This document shows positions 5,029-6,363 of a stretch of 6,363 bases of DNA, piece by piece. The notes under the pieces were generated by a model that did not search any database, was not told the origin of the DNA, and was given only the letters and a program-made list of their open reading frames with translations. The position numbers and the translations under genes are program-made. Source of the stretch: an uncultured Bacilli bacterium (GTDB lineage Bacteria > Bacillota_I > Bacilli_A > RF39 > UBA660); assembly GCA_934148875.1 (NCBI GenBank), contig CAKPDJ010000065.1, forward strand, positions 1 to 6,363, given 5' to 3'. Position 1 is the first letter of the stretch. Each line of letters begins with the position of its first letter.

Positions 5029-5403
5029 TCTGACACCTCATCTAGACTATCTAATATTTCATCTAAATCAAGTACATTTAAAATATAATCATCTTCATTT
5101 AAACATCTTGATTTTTTTATTATCAATAAATCTTTAATTTTATTAATAACTTCTTTTTGTTTTTGGTTTTTTTCTTGCAATTCTAAAACCATATCTTTTA
5201 ATGTTTCCTTATCATACTCCAATGAAAATACACCATTTTTCATAAATTTTTCTTTCATTCTGACACCTCTTTTAATATATCTAATAAATCAACACAAATT
5301 GTATAAGCCTCGCCATTACTTCTAATCACAATTGCATATTTTCCTAATTTATCTATTACTTTATTAATTATTTCTTTTAATTGTTTATTTTCTTGTTGTA
5401 ATT
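4939..5403 (-). repeat. 20-base coding repeat in two coiled-coil genes
   Basis: Positions 4939-4958 and 5384-5403 are identical over 20 bases and encode LQQENK in the same frame in two neighbouring genes. This points to common descent or exchange of the coiled-coil segment. Confidence 0.85.
5025..5258 (-). CDS. Coiled-coil miniprotein ending EVSE (77 aa)
   Basis: A short N-terminal part (residues 1-17), then a coiled coil at residues 18-48 (LKDMVLELQEKNQKQKEVIN), then an acidic leucine-rich C-terminus (YILNVLDLDEILDSLD) ending EVSE. 'QKQKEVI' repeats in the gene at 5844-6116, partly at DNA level. Start and stop both sit in the shared junction, with GAGGTG five bases before ATG 5258; internal ATG 5243 lacks such a site. 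It probably oligomerises; no function is known. Confidence 0.75.
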   Translation of the reverse strand: MKEKFMKNGVFSLEYDKETLKDMVLELQEKNQKQKEVINKIKDLLIIKKSRCLNEDDYILNVLDLDEILDSLDEVSE

Positions 5404-5533
5404 CGTCAGTTAAACTATCATATTTATTTGCAATACACTCTGCTCTTTCGCTTGAAAGTTCAAATTGATAATTAGATTTCTTGTTTTGGGATATATAAGA
5501 ATGTTCTTTTAAATATTTATACATTTCATTCAT
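5255..5533 (-). CDS. Coiled-coil miniprotein ending EVSE (92 aa)
   Basis: The N-terminal region (residues 1-35) is polar (YKYLKEHSYISQNKKS); residues 39-63 are a coiled coil (DSLTDELQQENKQLKEIINK) and residues 64-90 a strand-turn-helix (KYAIVIRSNGEAYTICVDLL) ending EVSE. The LQQENKQLKEII core is characteristic of a large set of clostridial phage proteins of unknown function. Start ATG 5533 and stop are both in the shared junction. Compared with its neighbours it has the same core and tail but a different N-terminus, as expected for a modular series. Confidence 0.75.
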   Translation of the reverse strand: MNEMYKYLKEHSYISQNKKSNYQFELSSERAECIANKYDSLTDELQQENKQLKEIINKVIDKLGKYAIVIRSNGEAYTICVDLLDILKEVSE

Positions 5534-5847
5534 TCTGACACCTCTTTTAAAACTAAAATTTTGTCTAAATCTTTTATTGCATAATTAATACCATCTATCA
5601 AATCTTGTTTTCTAGGATTACAGCTTCTTGCATTATATAAATCTTGTCTTGCTTGAGACATAATTTTAACCATATCACCTTTTTCTGTATTTAGTAACTT
5701 TTCATAAGACAATTTACATTGTTCTAATTCTCTATACATTTGACCTATTCTACAATATAAAAGATAATCCGAAACACTATTAAAATCATCTGCACATTTA
5801 TTAGAATTGTTATCAAGATACATTTTTATATCTTCATATTTATTCAT
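5530..5847 (-). CDS. Helical miniprotein ending EVSE (105 aa)
   Basis: Mostly helical but without the LQQEN core of its neighbours: residues 23-55 (SVSDYLLYCRIGQMYRELEQ) and 57-75 (KGDMVKIMSQARQDLYNA) are amphipathic helices; the tail (INYAIKDLDKILVLKEVSE) ends with the shared EVSE. Four cysteines are present (18, 32, 44, 76), not arranged as a clear metal site. Start and stop are in the shared junction. It shows that the common C-terminus is not tied to one protein fold. Function unknown. Confidence 0.75.
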   Translation of the reverse strand: MNKYEDIKMYLDNNSNKCADDFNSVSDYLLYCRIGQMYRELEQCKLSYEKLLNTEKGDMVKIMSQARQDLYNARSCNPRKQDLIDGINYAIKDLDKILVLKEVSE

Positions 5848-6116
5848 TCTGACACCTCTTTATCTTCTAATATTGATAACTGCTTCTTAATTCTTTCATA
5901 TAGAAATTTACTACCTATTATATTTTTTTCTAAAAAATCTTCATATATTGTATGACTGATTTCATGATTTAAAGATTTTGCTTTATCAATAACTTCTTTT
6001 TGCTTTTTACATTGTTGTTCTAAATTCATCAGATATAATTGCAACTCATGTTTTTCATCATAATTTAATAAATCTGTTTCTCTTAAAATCATAAAAATTT
6101 TATTATAACTATCCAT
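5844..6116 (-). CDS. Coiled-coil miniprotein ending EVSE (90 aa), first of the series
   Basis: Residues 1-22 are a short N-terminal helix (YNKIFMILRETDLL), residues 23-48 a coiled coil (HELQLYLMNLEQQCKKQKEV) and residues 55-90 a helical C-terminus ending ILEDKEVSE. It has its own ribosome binding site (TAGGAG, ten bases before ATG 6116) instead of the shared junction, and starts 52 bases after the partial gene at 6169, just past the palindromic element. It therefore heads the coupled cassette series. Function unknown. Confidence 0.75.
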   Translation of the reverse strand: MDSYNKIFMILRETDLLNYDEKHELQLYLMNLEQQCKKQKEVIDKAKSLNHEISHTIYEDFLEKNIIGSKFLYERIKKQLSILEDKEVSE

Positions 6117-6133
6117 ATTCTTATTTCTCCTAA

Positions 6134-6199
6134 TGTAATTACAATTGTAAGCAAATAAACTTATTTACTTATTCTGATATCTTGATATCACTTTTTAAA
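6134..6199 (-). repeat. 66-bp palindromic element, copy B
   Basis: Partner of 1680-1745, offset by exactly 4454 bases with no gaps. It contains TTACAATTGTAA (6139-6150), the hairpin (6149-6170) and the two GATATC sites. Within the hairpin one base differs from copy A so that a U-A pair becomes U-G in minus-strand RNA but C-A in plus-strand RNA, which fits a structure in the minus-strand transcript. It spans the stop codon of the partial gene and lies before the ribosome binding site of the 90-residue gene. Confidence 0.8.
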
Positions 6200-6363
6200 G
6201 TTTTTATTTCTTCTTTTAATTCCTTAATTTTCTTAATTGATTTGCTTCTCGTTATTAGTGTTATTTCTTTATATTCTTTAATCATTTTCTTAAATTGCTT
6301 ATCGTTAGATTCATTAAAATAGTACGATATTTCTTTATCGGTTGCTATGCCATTTTCAATCAT
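6169..6363 (-). CDS. Small hypothetical protein, paralogue of the 81-aa gene, probably 5' truncated by the window
   Basis: Visible residues (MIENGIATDKEISYYFNESN and onwards) align without gaps to residues 18-81 of the gene at 1715-1960 and end SDIKISE. The window's last codon is ATG, but it aligns with an internal methionine of the paralogue, so about 17 residues probably lie beyond the edge. The visible part has a possible small helix-turn-helix and a C-terminal coiled coil (IKKIKELKEEIKTLKSDI). Its stop lies in the palindromic element. Function unknown; linkage of this gene type with the element at both places is the main clue. Confidence 0.65.
   Translation of the reverse strand: MIENGIATDKEISYYFNESNDKQFKKMIKEYKEITLITRSKSIKKIKELKEEIKTLKSDIKISE

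Larger units (their letters stand above)
5025..5858 (-). repeat. Four identical gene junctions (GAGGTGTCAGAATGA)
   Basis: The 15-base minus-strand sequence GAGGTGTCAGAATGA occurs at 5858-5844, 5544-5530, 5269-5255 and 5039-5025. Each copy supplies GAGGTG as ribosome binding site, encodes the C-terminal EVSE of one protein, and gives the ATGA overlap of stop and next start. Copies at 5255 and 5530 match over 22 bases. Spacing is 314, 275 and 230 bases. Confidence 0.95.

Noticed and set aside
1..6363. CRISPR array
   Set aside because: The repeated sequences are gene junctions and coding segments at uneven spacing of 230-314 bases, not short repeats with regular spacers.

Overview
The window looks like part of a bacteriophage or prophage from a low-GC Gram-positive host, most likely a Clostridia-type bacterium. 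The reasons are the very high A+T content, AGGAGG-like ribosome binding sites, and a series of small tightly packed genes whose proteins resemble clostridial phage proteins (coiled-coil 'LQQEN' proteins, a small lipoprotein, an ArpU/RinA-like regulator, a terminase). All credible genes lie on the minus strand, so transcription runs from position 6363 towards 1.

From 6363 down to about 1715 is a block of small early/middle genes. It begins with the 3' part of a small gene (6169-6363) and a palindromic element. Four coiled-coil miniprotein genes follow (5025-6116), joined by an identical 15-base junction that serves as ribosome binding site, C-terminus EVSE, stop and next start. Then come a further coiled-coil gene (4705-5028), a 50-residue protein (4553-4705), another coiled-coil protein, a two-helix membrane protein, a probable ribbon-helix-helix regulator, four conserved phage proteins of unknown role, and a lipoprotein started with TTG. 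The block ends with a paralogue of the gene at 6169-6363, followed by a second copy of the palindromic element. The 66-bp element is 61/66 identical between its two copies, better conserved than the paralogous coding sequences next to it.

At 1230-1649 is a probable ArpU/RinA-like (DUF1492-like) late transcription regulator. Directly beyond its stop codon are two TTGCACAAA repeats exactly 10 bp apart, then a roughly 300-base gene-free leader with two hairpins that pair fully only in the minus-strand RNA. I read this as the late promoter and leader. Late genes follow: a 54-residue protein (748-912), a 70-residue protein (526-738), and a terminase that runs off the left edge. In the terminase, a small-subunit-like helix-turn-helix region is fused in one reading frame to the start of the large-subunit ATPase, ending at the Walker A motif.

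Most small genes have no function I can name. The notable points are the fused terminase, the shared junction cassette array, the duplicated palindromic element with its paired paralogues, and the tandem-repeat late promoter with a structured leader.
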